Positions 1-5,989 of a DNA stretch of 8,437 nt are shown piece after piece. Every line of letters begins with the position of its first letter. Position 1 is the stretch's first letter. The translations under genes and the position numbers were made by a program. The DNA lies in NCBI GenBank assembly GCA_003136335.1, contig PLEA01000438.1, positions 1 to 8,437 on the forward strand, given 5' to 3'. A model generated the notes under the pieces. It did no database searches, was not told where the DNA came from, and worked only from the letters and a program-made list of their open reading frames with translations. This stretch comes from Acidobacteriaceae bacterium. Lineage in GTDB: Bacteria; Acidobacteriota; Terriglobia; Terriglobales; SbA1.

Positions 1-487
1 CGAGGTTCTGACCTTTATAAGTAATAGGACGCTGCGGCAAAATCTCCTGCAATTTTCCCGCCGCCATCAGGCTGCCCGTAAAGGTCAGACCTCCCAGAAT
101 GACTTCCATCGACAGCACCGACATCATGAACTTGGGAACATCCGGGCTACGCAGATAAAACTCAGCAGTGCCGACCAGCGTGACGCAGAGCGCCCCGAAG
201 GCGTGGCTGAGGGCGGTCCGCTGCGGGACGGCAGTCATCTGCACCATGCCCAGCGGGATGCCGATGCCGGAGCCCAGCACGAGCGCGATCAGGATCCATT
301 TGTAGTCGACGATGCCGTGATGCAGCAGCGTGCCGGCGATGGCCAGTATCATGCCGATTTCGCCGGCCAGAATGCCGCGGCGGGCCGTGGCGGGAGAACT
401 CATCCACTTCAGCGAAAGAATGAACAGAGCGCTGGCGACGAGGTAGATGATTTCGATGACGTACTGGCTTCCAGCAAACTCGGTCAT
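1..487 (-). CDS. pntB: NAD(P) transhydrogenase subunit beta (PntB), N-terminal part, cut by window edge
   Basis: The reverse strand reads 162 codons from ATG at 487 with no stop before the left edge, so only the membrane (dII) N-terminal part is present; full PntB is about 460 aa and ends in the NADP(H)-binding domain dIII. Visible signatures are KWMSSPATARRG (27-38), QMTAVPQRTALSHAFGAL (83-100) and GGLTFTGSLMAAGKLQ (132-147), with hydrophobic helices between them. PntB forms the inner-membrane proton channel and the NADP(H) site of the transhydrogenase that exchanges hydride between NADH and NADP+ at the expense of proton-motive force. The ATG lies 3 nt after the pntAB stop (TAA TTT ATG) and has no clear Shine-Dalgarno sequence, so translation is probably coupled to pntAB. 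Assignment is firm; the missing dIII domain is purely a window effect. Confidence 0.95.
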   Translation of the reverse strand, partial: MTEFAGSQYVIEIIYLVASALFILSLKWMSSPATARRGILAGEIGMILAIAGTLLHHGIVDYKWILIALVLGSGIGIPLGMVQMTAVPQRTALSHAFGALCVTLVGTAEFYLRSPDVPKFMMSVLSMEVILGGLTFTGSLMAAGKLQEILPQRPITYKGQNL

Positions 488-490
488 AAA

Positions 491-802
491 TTATGGCTTC
501 GTCACTTGCGGCTTGGTTGAGCGGCTGGTTTTGAACATTCTTAGCATGCGGTCGGTGATGAGGAATCCGCCGACGACGTTGCTGGTGGCGGCGACGATGG
601 CGATCACGCCCAGCACCAACGCGAATGTGCTTTTTTTCTCGCCCACCAGAACGATTGCGCCCACGACCGCGATGGCGTCGAGCGCGTTGGTCAGCGACAT
701 GAGCGGCGTATGCAGCAGCGGCGAAACGTGGCGGATGACTTCGAATCCGACGAAGGCCGCCAGCATGAAAACGAAAAGCGCGTCGATCAGGTTGGTACTC
801 AT
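491..802 (-). CDS. pntAB: NAD(P) transhydrogenase subunit alpha, membrane part (PntAB)
   Basis: This is a 103-aa small membrane protein, the usual size for the separate PntAB subunit of three-part transhydrogenases. Family signatures are HTPLMSLTNALDAI (31-44) and NVVGGFLITDRML (75-87), which correspond to the C-terminal membrane segment of fused PntA proteins such as that of E. coli. Three hydrophobic segments are visible, at about 8-27, 41-54 and 59-82. It belongs to the membrane domain dII together with PntB. The ATG at 802 is preceded by GGGAG a few bases upstream, an acceptable ribosome site. The short polar tail after residue 90 is rich in Lys, Thr and Ser. It is followed after 3 nt by pntB and preceded by a 102-nt gap holding palindromes. 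Confidence 0.95.
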   Translation of the reverse strand: MSTNLIDALFVFMLAAFVGFEVIRHVSPLLHTPLMSLTNALDAIAVVGAIVLVGEKKSTFALVLGVIAIVAATSNVVGGFLITDRMLRMFKTSRSTKPQVTKP

Positions 803-813
803 GTGCTCCCTCA

Positions 814-865
814 GGGGCTTGAAGCCCCGCTTTTCTGCCGCCTCTGCGGCGCGGCTTGAAGCTGC
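814..865. repeat. Cluster of three small palindromes in the pntAA-pntAB gap
   Basis: Three adjacent inverted repeats fill the gap. GGGGCTTGAAGCCCC (814-828) is a palindrome around one central base. GCCGC-CTCT-GCGGC (837-850) can form a 5-bp hairpin. GCGGCTTGAAGCTGC (851-865) repeats the same GCTTGAAGC core as the first with changed flanks. The shared core suggests a REP-like intergenic unit present as two arms, not a classical terminator, since no T-run follows on the transcribed (minus) strand. It lies within the 5' leader of pntAB, about 12 nt from its start, so it could affect mRNA stability or the stoichiometry of PntAA against the membrane subunits. Confidence 0.6.
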
Positions 866-904
866 GCCCTTTCAAAGGAAGAACTCCAAGAGCCGCGAGA
901 ACTT

Positions 905-2080
905 CTACCCACCGGCCGGCGCCAGGGCCGGCAGCTTGAAGAATTCCCGCACGCGGGCGTTCACCACTTCGCCGCCGTTGGTGATCATGGTCTCGCGAAT
1001 GATTTCGTCCTGCAGGTTCAGTTGTAGTCTGCCCTCTTTCACCATATAGAGAAGGAATGTGGTGACGTTTCGGGCATACATCTGGCTGGCGTGATACGGA
1101 ACGCTGGTAGCCAGGTTGATGGCGCCGATGATGGTGACCCCGCCGACCTTTATGGTTTCGCCCGTGCGCGTCAGTTCGCAATTGCCGCCGCGCTCGGCTG
1201 CGAGATCGACGATCACCGAACCCGGGGCCATCCCTTTCACCATGTCTGCAGTGATCAGCACCGGCGACTTTTTGCCGGGGATGACTGCGGCGGTAATGAC
1301 GACGTCACTTTCCGCAACCACACGGATCAGCAACTCCCGCTGGCGGGCGTAGAAGGTTTCGTCCTGCGCGGTGCCGTAGCCGCGAGCGTCCTGGGCGTTT
1401 TGGGCTTCGATGGGAAGTTCGACGAAGCGTCCGCCCAAGCTCTGCACCTGCTCTTTGGCGGCGGGGCGCATGTCATAGGCAGAGGCCACGGCGCCCAGGC
1501 GGCGAGCCGTCGAGATCGCTTGCAGTCCGGCCACGCCTGCACCGATGACGAACACGCGGGCAGGCGTGATGGTGCCCGCGGCGGTGGTCATCATCGGAAA
1601 GATGCGCGGCGAGGTTTCAGCGGCCAGCAATACCGACTTGTAGCCGCAACAAGTAGCCATGGAAGAAAGCGCGTCCATGCTCTGAGCGCGCGTCGTGCGG
1701 GGCATAAGTTCCACTGAAAAAGCGGTCACGCCCGACCGCGCGATCTCCTGAACAATTTCTGCGGAACCGAGAGGCCGCAGGAATCCGATGAGGGCTTGAC
1801 CGCGGCGCATCAGAGGCAAGTCCGCTTTTCCTGTAACGTCGTTCGAGCCGTAACACAACACTTGCACCACAATGTCGGCAGTGCTGAAGACGACGGCGCG
1901 ATCGGGCACAATCTTCGCGCCCTTGTCGACATAAATTGCGTCCGGGTAACCCGCCTGCTCGCCCGCCCCGGCTTCCACGATGACCTCGAGTCCCGCTTTG
2001 GCGAGGTTGGGAATCACTGCGGGAACGAGCGCGACGCGACGTTCTCCGGGATAGCTTTCTTTCGGAACTCCGACGATCAC
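905..2080 (-). CDS. pntAA: NAD(P) transhydrogenase subunit alpha part 1 (PntAA), NAD(H)-binding domain
   Basis: This soluble dI subunit binds NAD(H) and passes hydride to NADP+ bound on PntB. With the start used here it is 391 aa. The N-terminus VGVPKE is the conserved opening of the PntA/alanine-dehydrogenase family. RAQSMDALSS (131-140) is the transhydrogenase signature, GAGVAG (180-185) is the Rossmann dinucleotide loop and YDMRP (202-206) follows it. The protein ends without membrane helices, as expected when PntAB is separate. The reading frame extends to a GTG at 2113, adding 11 residues, but that start has no ribosome site and the extension does not belong to the family. GTG at 2078-2080 has GGAAAGGA about 10 nt upstream and puts the family N-terminus at residue 1, so it was preferred. 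Alanine dehydrogenase is excluded by the adjacent PntAB and PntB. Confidence 0.93.
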   Translation of the reverse strand: MIVGVPKESYPGERRVALVPAVIPNLAKAGLEVIVEAGAGEQAGYPDAIYVDKGAKIVPDRAVVFSTADIVVQVLCYGSNDVTGKADLPLMRRGQALIGFLRPLGSAEIVQEIARSGVTAFSVELMPRTTRAQSMDALSSMATCCGYKSVLLAAETSPRIFPMMTTAAGTITPARVFVIGAGVAGLQAISTARRLGAVASAYDMRPAAKEQVQSLGGRFVELPIEAQNAQDARGYGTAQDETFYARQRELLIRVVAESDVVITAAVIPGKKSPVLITADMVKGMAPGSVIVDLAAERGGNCELTRTGETIKVGGVTIIGAINLATSVPYHASQMYARNVTTFLLYMVKEGRLQLNLQDEIIRETMITNGGEVVNARVREFFKLPALAPAGG

Positions 2081-2177
2081 GCGGCTCCCATCCTTTCCCT
2101 CATACAGCCCCACAAAAAGCGAACTGAAAACAGTAACAGATCAGGGAAGGAACTGGAAGGTGGAGGCGAACCGCAGC

Positions 2178-2273
2178 GTAGCGCCGGCATCTTGCCGGCT
2201 GTCGCGAGAGCGTCTCGCCCTAGCAGGTGAGGGCGAGACGCCGCCGCGACAGCCGCCGGGACGGCGGCGCTAC
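2178..2273. repeat. 96-nt GTAGCGCCG-ended hairpin element, copy 1
   Basis: The element begins with GTAGCGCCG (2178-2186) and ends with its exact reverse complement CGGCGCTAC (2265-2273). Inside, TGTCGCG pairs with CGCGACA, and GCGTCTCGCCCT pairs perfectly with AGGGCGAGACGC around an 8-nt loop (about 2222-2229). The whole 96 nt can fold into one long interrupted hairpin. A second copy of the same length lies at 3234-3329 in the same orientation. The right edge overlaps the TAG stop of the ROK kinase gene, so the repeat itself supplies that stop codon. No coding capacity is visible. It may be a REP/MITE-like mobile repeat, and in the transcript it would form a stable 3' hairpin after the kinase gene. 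Confidence 0.85.
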
Positions 2274-3190
2274 TGGCCGAAGCGATAGAGCCATACTCTC
2301 GCCGCGCCGATGAGATTAGTGTCTTCTCCCAGAGAAGCGAGCATGATCTCCGTCTTCTCCGCCGGAACGAAGCGGCAGCCGCTGCGGATCACCTCGCGGA
2401 TGCGATCGAGAAAAAGCGCCGCGCTCTTCATCACGCTCCCGCTCAGCACGATGGCGTCCGGCGTGAAGAGATTGATCAGGTTGGCGAGTCCCAAGCCCAA
2501 ATAGTAGGCTTCATGTTCAACCGCCTGCAGCGCGATTTTATCGCCTTGCTGCGCCAGTTCGCAGATACGTTTCGCCGTGATGCCCTGGCGATGCGGATAC
2601 GCGGCAGGCGCGTGGCCTTCGAGCCATGCCACCATGGCCGGACCGGCCGCGAGCGATTCCCAGCAACCGTGGAAGCCGCACGAGCACTCCGGACCCGAGG
2701 GATCGACCACATGATGGCCAACCTCGGGATGAGCGCCGTCGACGCCACGATAGAGTTGGCCATCGAGCACGATCCCCCCGCCAATCCCGGTGCCGACGGT
2801 CACGTAGATCAGGCGAGAGCGATTTCGGCCCGCGCCCCAACCGGCTTCCGCGAGCGCGGCGGCGTCGCCGTCGTTCTCCAACGCGACGCGCACACTAAAA
2901 ATCGCCGCCAGGTCTCGCACTGGACTCTTCCCGCGCCAGCCGGGAAGAAAATCGACGTCCCCAAACTCACCGCGAATGGGATCGACCGGACCCGTGGAAC
3001 CGATGCCAATGCCCGTGAACTCGACTCCGGCCCTTTGCGCAGTCCTGCGCAGCATGTGCGCGATCAGTTCGATTCCATCGGAGTAGCGGTTCGGATCGGT
3101 CGGCGATTCCATCCTGGAGAGTACCTTTCCCTTGTCATCGACCATGCCAACCGCGATTTTCGTTCCTCCGATATCGACCGCGCCAATCAT
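2270..3190 (-). CDS. ROK family sugar kinase (glucokinase-like)
   Basis: This is a 306-aa cytoplasmic kinase expected to phosphorylate a hexose or amino-hexose with ATP. The phosphate-1 motif DIGGTK is at 6-11. ENDGDAAA (105-112) carries the expected catalytic base Asp107. GTGIGGGIV (133-141) is the phosphate-2 loop. H154-P-E-V-G-H159 and C169-S-C171-G-F-H-G-C176 form the ROK zinc site (His159, Cys169, Cys171, Cys176). There is no N-terminal helix-turn-helix, so it is an enzyme and not a ROK repressor. Glucokinase is most likely, but N-acetylglucosamine, fructo- or manno-kinase cannot be excluded from motifs. ATG at 3190 is the only start after an in-frame TGA; its ribosome site is poor (GGAGAT about 14 nt upstream). 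A six-codon frame ends in a TGA overlapping this ATG. The stop codon lies inside a hairpin repeat. Confidence 0.9.
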   Translation of the reverse strand: MIGAVDIGGTKIAVGMVDDKGKVLSRMESPTDPNRYSDGIELIAHMLRRTAQRAGVEFTGIGIGSTGPVDPIRGEFGDVDFLPGWRGKSPVRDLAAIFSVRVALENDGDAAALAEAGWGAGRNRSRLIYVTVGTGIGGGIVLDGQLYRGVDGAHPEVGHHVVDPSGPECSCGFHGCWESLAAGPAMVAWLEGHAPAAYPHRQGITAKRICELAQQGDKIALQAVEHEAYYLGLGLANLINLFTPDAIVLSGSVMKSAALFLDRIREVIRSGCRFVPAEKTEIMLASLGEDTNLIGAARVWLYRFGQ

Positions 3191-3233
3191 CAGGATTTCA
3201 ATATCTCCATTGTTCTCTCAACCTCGGGTTTCA

Positions 3234-3329
3234 GTAGCGCCGGTATCTTGCCAGAGGTCGCGAGAGCATCGTGTCCCGCAAGTGGCGGCGAGACGCCGCC
3301 GCGACAGCCGCCAGGGACGGCGGCGCTAC
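3234..3329. repeat. 96-nt GTAGCGCCG-ended hairpin element, copy 2
   Basis: The ends GTAGCGCCG (3234-3242) and CGGCGCTAC (3321-3329) are identical to those of the copy at 2178-2273, and total length is also 96 nt. The right third (from the GGCGAGACG block to the end) matches copy 1 with a single inserted A. The left arm and centre have diverged, so the central stem that is perfect in copy 1 is mostly lost here, while the outer stem remains. The right edge touches the TAA stop (3330-3332) of the oxidoreductase gene with no gap. Same orientation and same placement relative to a stop codon as copy 1. Confidence 0.85.
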
Positions 3330-4544
3330 TTAGAACTCCGGCGTCATCGCCTTCGCTTCCTCAAACGTAATTCGCCGCTTGTTTTTGTATGACAAGTTCG
3401 ACATGTGCACCGCGATGGCCGACTGATAGCCGATCTCCGGCGGAGCGTTTGGCGTGCCGCGGCTGCGAACGCAGTCGATCCAATTTTGCATGTGCGGTTG
3501 GTCATGCGTCTTGCCGCGCGTGGCTTCTGCGTCGGGATGGTTCGTCTTCTCGGGCCAGTACTGCAGCGCCTCGTCAAAGTGGTGTTCGAAAGTTCCGTCG
3601 CTGCCGAGAATGCGGTCGCCCAATTCGTAATGTTTGTTACTGAAAGTAGACTGCCACGTCACCACAATGTCTTTCGGGAAGTCGAGCGTCACCGCGATGG
3701 TGTCGGGCACCTCGCGGCCATCTTTTTCCGAGAACACACCGCCCGACATAGAGGCGGCAGAGGGCAGCGGTAAATCGAGAGCGCCCATGATCCAGGCGAT
3801 CTGGTGCACCATGTTTTCGGCGCAATTACCTCCGGAAAATTCCCAGAACAAACGCCAGTTGATGAATCGGTAGGGATCGAAGGAACGCTCAGGCCGGCCG
3901 TTGAGAAACGCCGCCCAGTTGACGTTCTGCGCGGTGCAATCCGACGGAACCGGGCGCACCCACTGGCCTTTGCCGTGGGGAGTATTGCGGCTCATCCAGG
4001 ACTCGACCTGCGTAACTTTGCCCACCCAACCGTCTTTGATCCACTGTTTCGCATCGGTCAGGGCGCCGGAACTCTGATGCTGCAATCCAATCTGAATGAC
4101 GCGGTTGGATTCTTTCGCCGCAGCGAGGCACTTGTCAGCCTCAGGAATCGACCAAGTCATGGTCTTCTCGGAATAAAGGTCTTTGCCGGCGGCCAAGGTG
4201 TCGAGAAAATGCCGTGCGTGGATGTGCAGCGGACTGGCGACCATGACGGCATCGATATCCTTCATGTCGAGCAGGCGGCGGTGATCGTCGACGGTCTGAA
4301 TGCCAGGCACTCTACCTTTCGCCTGATCGCGGCGGCGGCTATACACATCCGCCATCGCCACCACTTCCACCCCGTGGACCGAGAGAATTTGCCCCAACAA
4401 ATCATTCCCCCGATCCCCCACACCGATCATGCCGACGCGAATCCTCTCATTCGCCCCCAGCACGCGGGCCGTTGGATATGCCAGCACGGCGGCCGTTCCA
4501 AGGGCCGCCTGCTTCAGAAACGTGCGTCTGGTTTGTTCGCTCAT
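3330..4544 (-). CDS. Gfo/Idh/MocA family oxidoreductase with Tat signal
   Basis: This 404-aa protein opens with a twin-arginine signal (TRRTFLK at 5-11, hydrophobic stretch to about 22, candidate cleavage near ALGA/NE at 28-32), so the folded, cofactor-loaded enzyme is probably exported. The NAD(P)-binding fold begins at 35 with GVGDRG (41-46). SEKTMTW (125-131) is the family's EKP motif with Thr in place of Pro; Lys127 is the expected catalytic lysine. GGNCAENMVHQIAW (238-251) contains the probable catalytic His247. The substrate is unknown; sugars, inositols and glycosides are typical for the family. ATG at 4544 follows a strong AGGAGGAAGAGGA purine tract. It starts 34 nt after the isomerase-like gene, so the two are almost certainly co-transcribed and probably act on the same compound. 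Its stop directly abuts a 96-nt hairpin repeat. Confidence 0.92.
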   Translation of the reverse strand: MSEQTRRTFLKQAALGTAAVLAYPTARVLGANERIRVGMIGVGDRGNDLLGQILSVHGVEVVAMADVYSRRRDQAKGRVPGIQTVDDHRRLLDMKDIDAVMVASPLHIHARHFLDTLAAGKDLYSEKTMTWSIPEADKCLAAAKESNRVIQIGLQHQSSGALTDAKQWIKDGWVGKVTQVESWMSRNTPHGKGQWVRPVPSDCTAQNVNWAAFLNGRPERSFDPYRFINWRLFWEFSGGNCAENMVHQIAWIMGALDLPLPSAASMSGGVFSEKDGREVPDTIAVTLDFPKDIVVTWQSTFSNKHYELGDRILGSDGTFEHHFDEALQYWPEKTNHPDAEATRGKTHDQPHMQNWIDCVRSRGTPNAPPEIGYQSAIAVHMSNLSYKNKRRITFEEAKAMTPEF

Positions 4545-4578
4545 CGTTCCTCTTCCTCCTCGCGGATTACGGCGCGTT

Positions 4579-5541
4579 TTACAGAGCGTCGGCCTGTTGC
4601 AGAAGTTTCTTCATTCCCGCCCAACTCCTGCGGGACGATTCTTCCGACGAGCCCCCGCCATTCCAGTGAGTCTCCAGACTCACGGCGTAGTGGAAGCCGT
4701 CGCGCTCGAGCGCTTTGAACTGTCCCGCCCAATCAATGATTCCGCCGCCCATCGGCGCCCAGTCGTATTTCTTCCCTTTCTTCACTGCATCTTTACAGTG
4801 GCAATGACCAATGCGTTCCTTGGGCAGGAGATTGTATCCGTCCGGATACGGACTTTCGCCGCTGGCCGCGGCATTGCCCGGGTCCCAGTTCAACATGAGC
4901 GAGGCAGACTGCACCGCGCTCAAAACTTTGGCAGCTTCGGCTGCGGTCGCCGTGTTGCAGGCCGATTCATTTTCGAGCACCAGGATGATTCCTTTCTTCT
5001 CCGCTTTCCCAGCGGCATCCCGTAGCTTTTCGTTGATGGCAGCGCGATAGGGAGCCTGGTCCTCCAGGCGCCAGAAGTCGAAGCAGCGCACGCGATCCGT
5101 CTGAAAAGATTTCGCCATCTCCATGGCGCGCTCGAGAACCTCGTCCTGCTGCTCGAGGGTAAAGTTCGCACCGAAACTCTTAGCCTCGCTGAACTTCGAT
5201 TTCGGCGCGCCCGGCCAGTCGACTTTAAACAGCGGACTGGCAATATCGGTTACCTTGAGTTGATATTTCTCGAGAATGCGGCGCGCTTCCGCTACTTCCT
5301 TCTCATCGAGATTGACGATATTTTTCTTCCACATGCCGCGCAGTTCGATCCAGTTCATGCCAAAGTCCCGCGACGCAACCTCGCAGGCGTGGCCGAAGTC
5401 CTGGGAAATCTCATCGTTGATGACAGAAATGCGGAACGGCGAGCCGGCGTCGCTCCGGGGGGCAAATCGAGACGCGGCCTTCGCCGCCGTCACGGCAACC
5501 ATTCCTGCGAGAAATTCGCGGCGTGCAAACTGGACGGGCAT
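4579..5541 (-). CDS. Sugar isomerase/epimerase-like TIM-barrel protein (AP endonuclease family 2 fold) with Tat-like signal
   Basis: This 320-aa protein resembles the xylose-isomerase-like TIM barrel superfamily, which includes inosose dehydratase, hydroxypyruvate isomerase and hexulose epimerases. The N-terminus has ARREFLAG (6-13) and a hydrophobic run to about 22, a twin-arginine signal, so it is likely exported like its neighbour. Likely metal ligands on successive strands are Glu190 (VLENES), Asp220 (NWDPGN), His246 or His248 (GHCHCKD) and Glu290 (LETHW). The frame extends to an ATG at 5562, but that start has no ribosome site. ATG at 5539-5541 is preceded by GAGGAG at 6 nt spacing and places the Tat motif at the usual distance from the start. 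It appears to be the first gene of the minus-strand series. The exact reaction cannot be read from the sequence. Confidence 0.88.
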   Translation of the reverse strand: MPVQFARREFLAGMVAVTAAKAASRFAPRSDAGSPFRISVINDEISQDFGHACEVASRDFGMNWIELRGMWKKNIVNLDEKEVAEARRILEKYQLKVTDIASPLFKVDWPGAPKSKFSEAKSFGANFTLEQQDEVLERAMEMAKSFQTDRVRCFDFWRLEDQAPYRAAINEKLRDAAGKAEKKGIILVLENESACNTATAAEAAKVLSAVQSASLMLNWDPGNAAASGESPYPDGYNLLPKERIGHCHCKDAVKKGKKYDWAPMGGGIIDWAGQFKALERDGFHYAVSLETHWNGGGSSEESSRRSWAGMKKLLQQADAL

Positions 5542-5731
5542 ACCCTGCTCCTCGAACTCCATGGGTCACGGTAAAGAAAGGCGCAAACAAATCTACCACC
5601 ATCGAAACACGCGTGGGTAGCAGGCACAGGTGGGAATCGCAAACAAGCCAGGAACTCAAACGCGGGGAAGCGATGCGGAACGCGGCGGAAAATGAATGCA
5701 ACGCGGAGAAGAAGAGAACTTTTTAGTGCAA

Positions 5732-5775
5732 AACAAAACGCCCCAGACTCGATTTGAGTCGTGGGACGTTTGTTG
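5732..5775 (-). terminator. Terminator-like hairpin upstream of the isomerase operon
   Basis: GACTC (5746-5750) and GAGTC (5756-5760) close a 5-nt loop. The stem continues through CCCA/TGGG, then CG/CG and AAA/TTT, with one bulge and one mismatch, for about 17 pairs in total. On the minus strand the 3' arm ends CGTTTTGTTTTGC, a T-rich tail, so termination of leftward transcripts from the small secreted-protein gene is the likely role. It could equally be a leader structure of the isomerase operon, since it lies about 190 nt before that start. Confidence 0.55.
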
Positions 5776-5845
5776 ATCAGCCCTCCCCCAAGTGCTGCTC
5801 AACGACAACTCTAATGCGGAGCCCAAACTCAGTAAATGGCTCACC

Positions 5846-5863
5846 CGTGCCATGCATGGCACG
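5846..5863. promoter_or_regulatory. 18-nt perfect palindrome
   Basis: CGTGCCATG followed directly by CATGGCACG is a perfect palindrome with no spacer. It could be a binding site for a dimeric regulator or a small dispersed repeat. There is no T-run beside it. The nearest genes are the isomerase-like operon to the left (about 300 nt) and the small secreted protein to the right, ending about 130 nt away. Confidence 0.5.
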
Positions 5864-5954
5864 AACGTGGTGGGGGGATCAAACGCCAGCGTAAGTGATT
5901 GAAAAGAAGAGGCAAATACGGTATTCCGCGCAAGAGAACCGACCGGGCAGGATG

Positions 5955-5974
5955 GGCGGGCGTAGCCGCCCGCC
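5955..5974. repeat. GC-rich hairpin after the small secreted-protein gene
   Basis: GGCGGGC (5955-5961) pairs with GCCCGCC (5968-5974) around a 6-nt loop. It lies 15 nt beyond the stop codon of the minus-strand gene ending at 5990. No T-run follows on either strand, so it is better seen as a REP-like repeat or 3' stabilising stem than as an intrinsic terminator. Confidence 0.5.
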
Positions 5975-5989
5975 TTCCAGTCGAAAGCG

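Larger units (their letters stand above)
5542..5989. other. Intergenic region between isomerase-like gene and small secreted-protein gene
   Basis: This stretch of about 450 nt has no credible gene. It should hold the promoter of the six-gene series, but I see no convincing -35/-10 pair; a weak candidate TTGCGA with TACCCA 17 nt further lies about 80-110 nt upstream of the isomerase start. It contains three listed structures: a terminator-like hairpin (5732-5775), an 18-nt perfect palindrome (5846-5863) and a GC-rich hairpin (5955-5974). The plus strand at 5650-5725 is strongly purine-rich. Confidence 0.6.

Noticed and set aside
162..1181. 339-codon minus-strand frame, rich in Arg and His
   Set aside because: It runs over parts of pntB, pntAB and pntAA in another frame, has no domain, and its composition is that of a GC-rich shadow.
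2513..3370. 285-codon plus-strand frame opposite the ROK kinase
   Set aside because: It is antisense to a gene with all ROK motifs intact and runs through the 96-nt repeat; no domain or ribosome site.
3804..4718. 304-codon plus-strand frame opposite the oxidoreductase
   Set aside because: Antisense shadow of a well-supported gene, crossing into the next gene; no recognisable motif.
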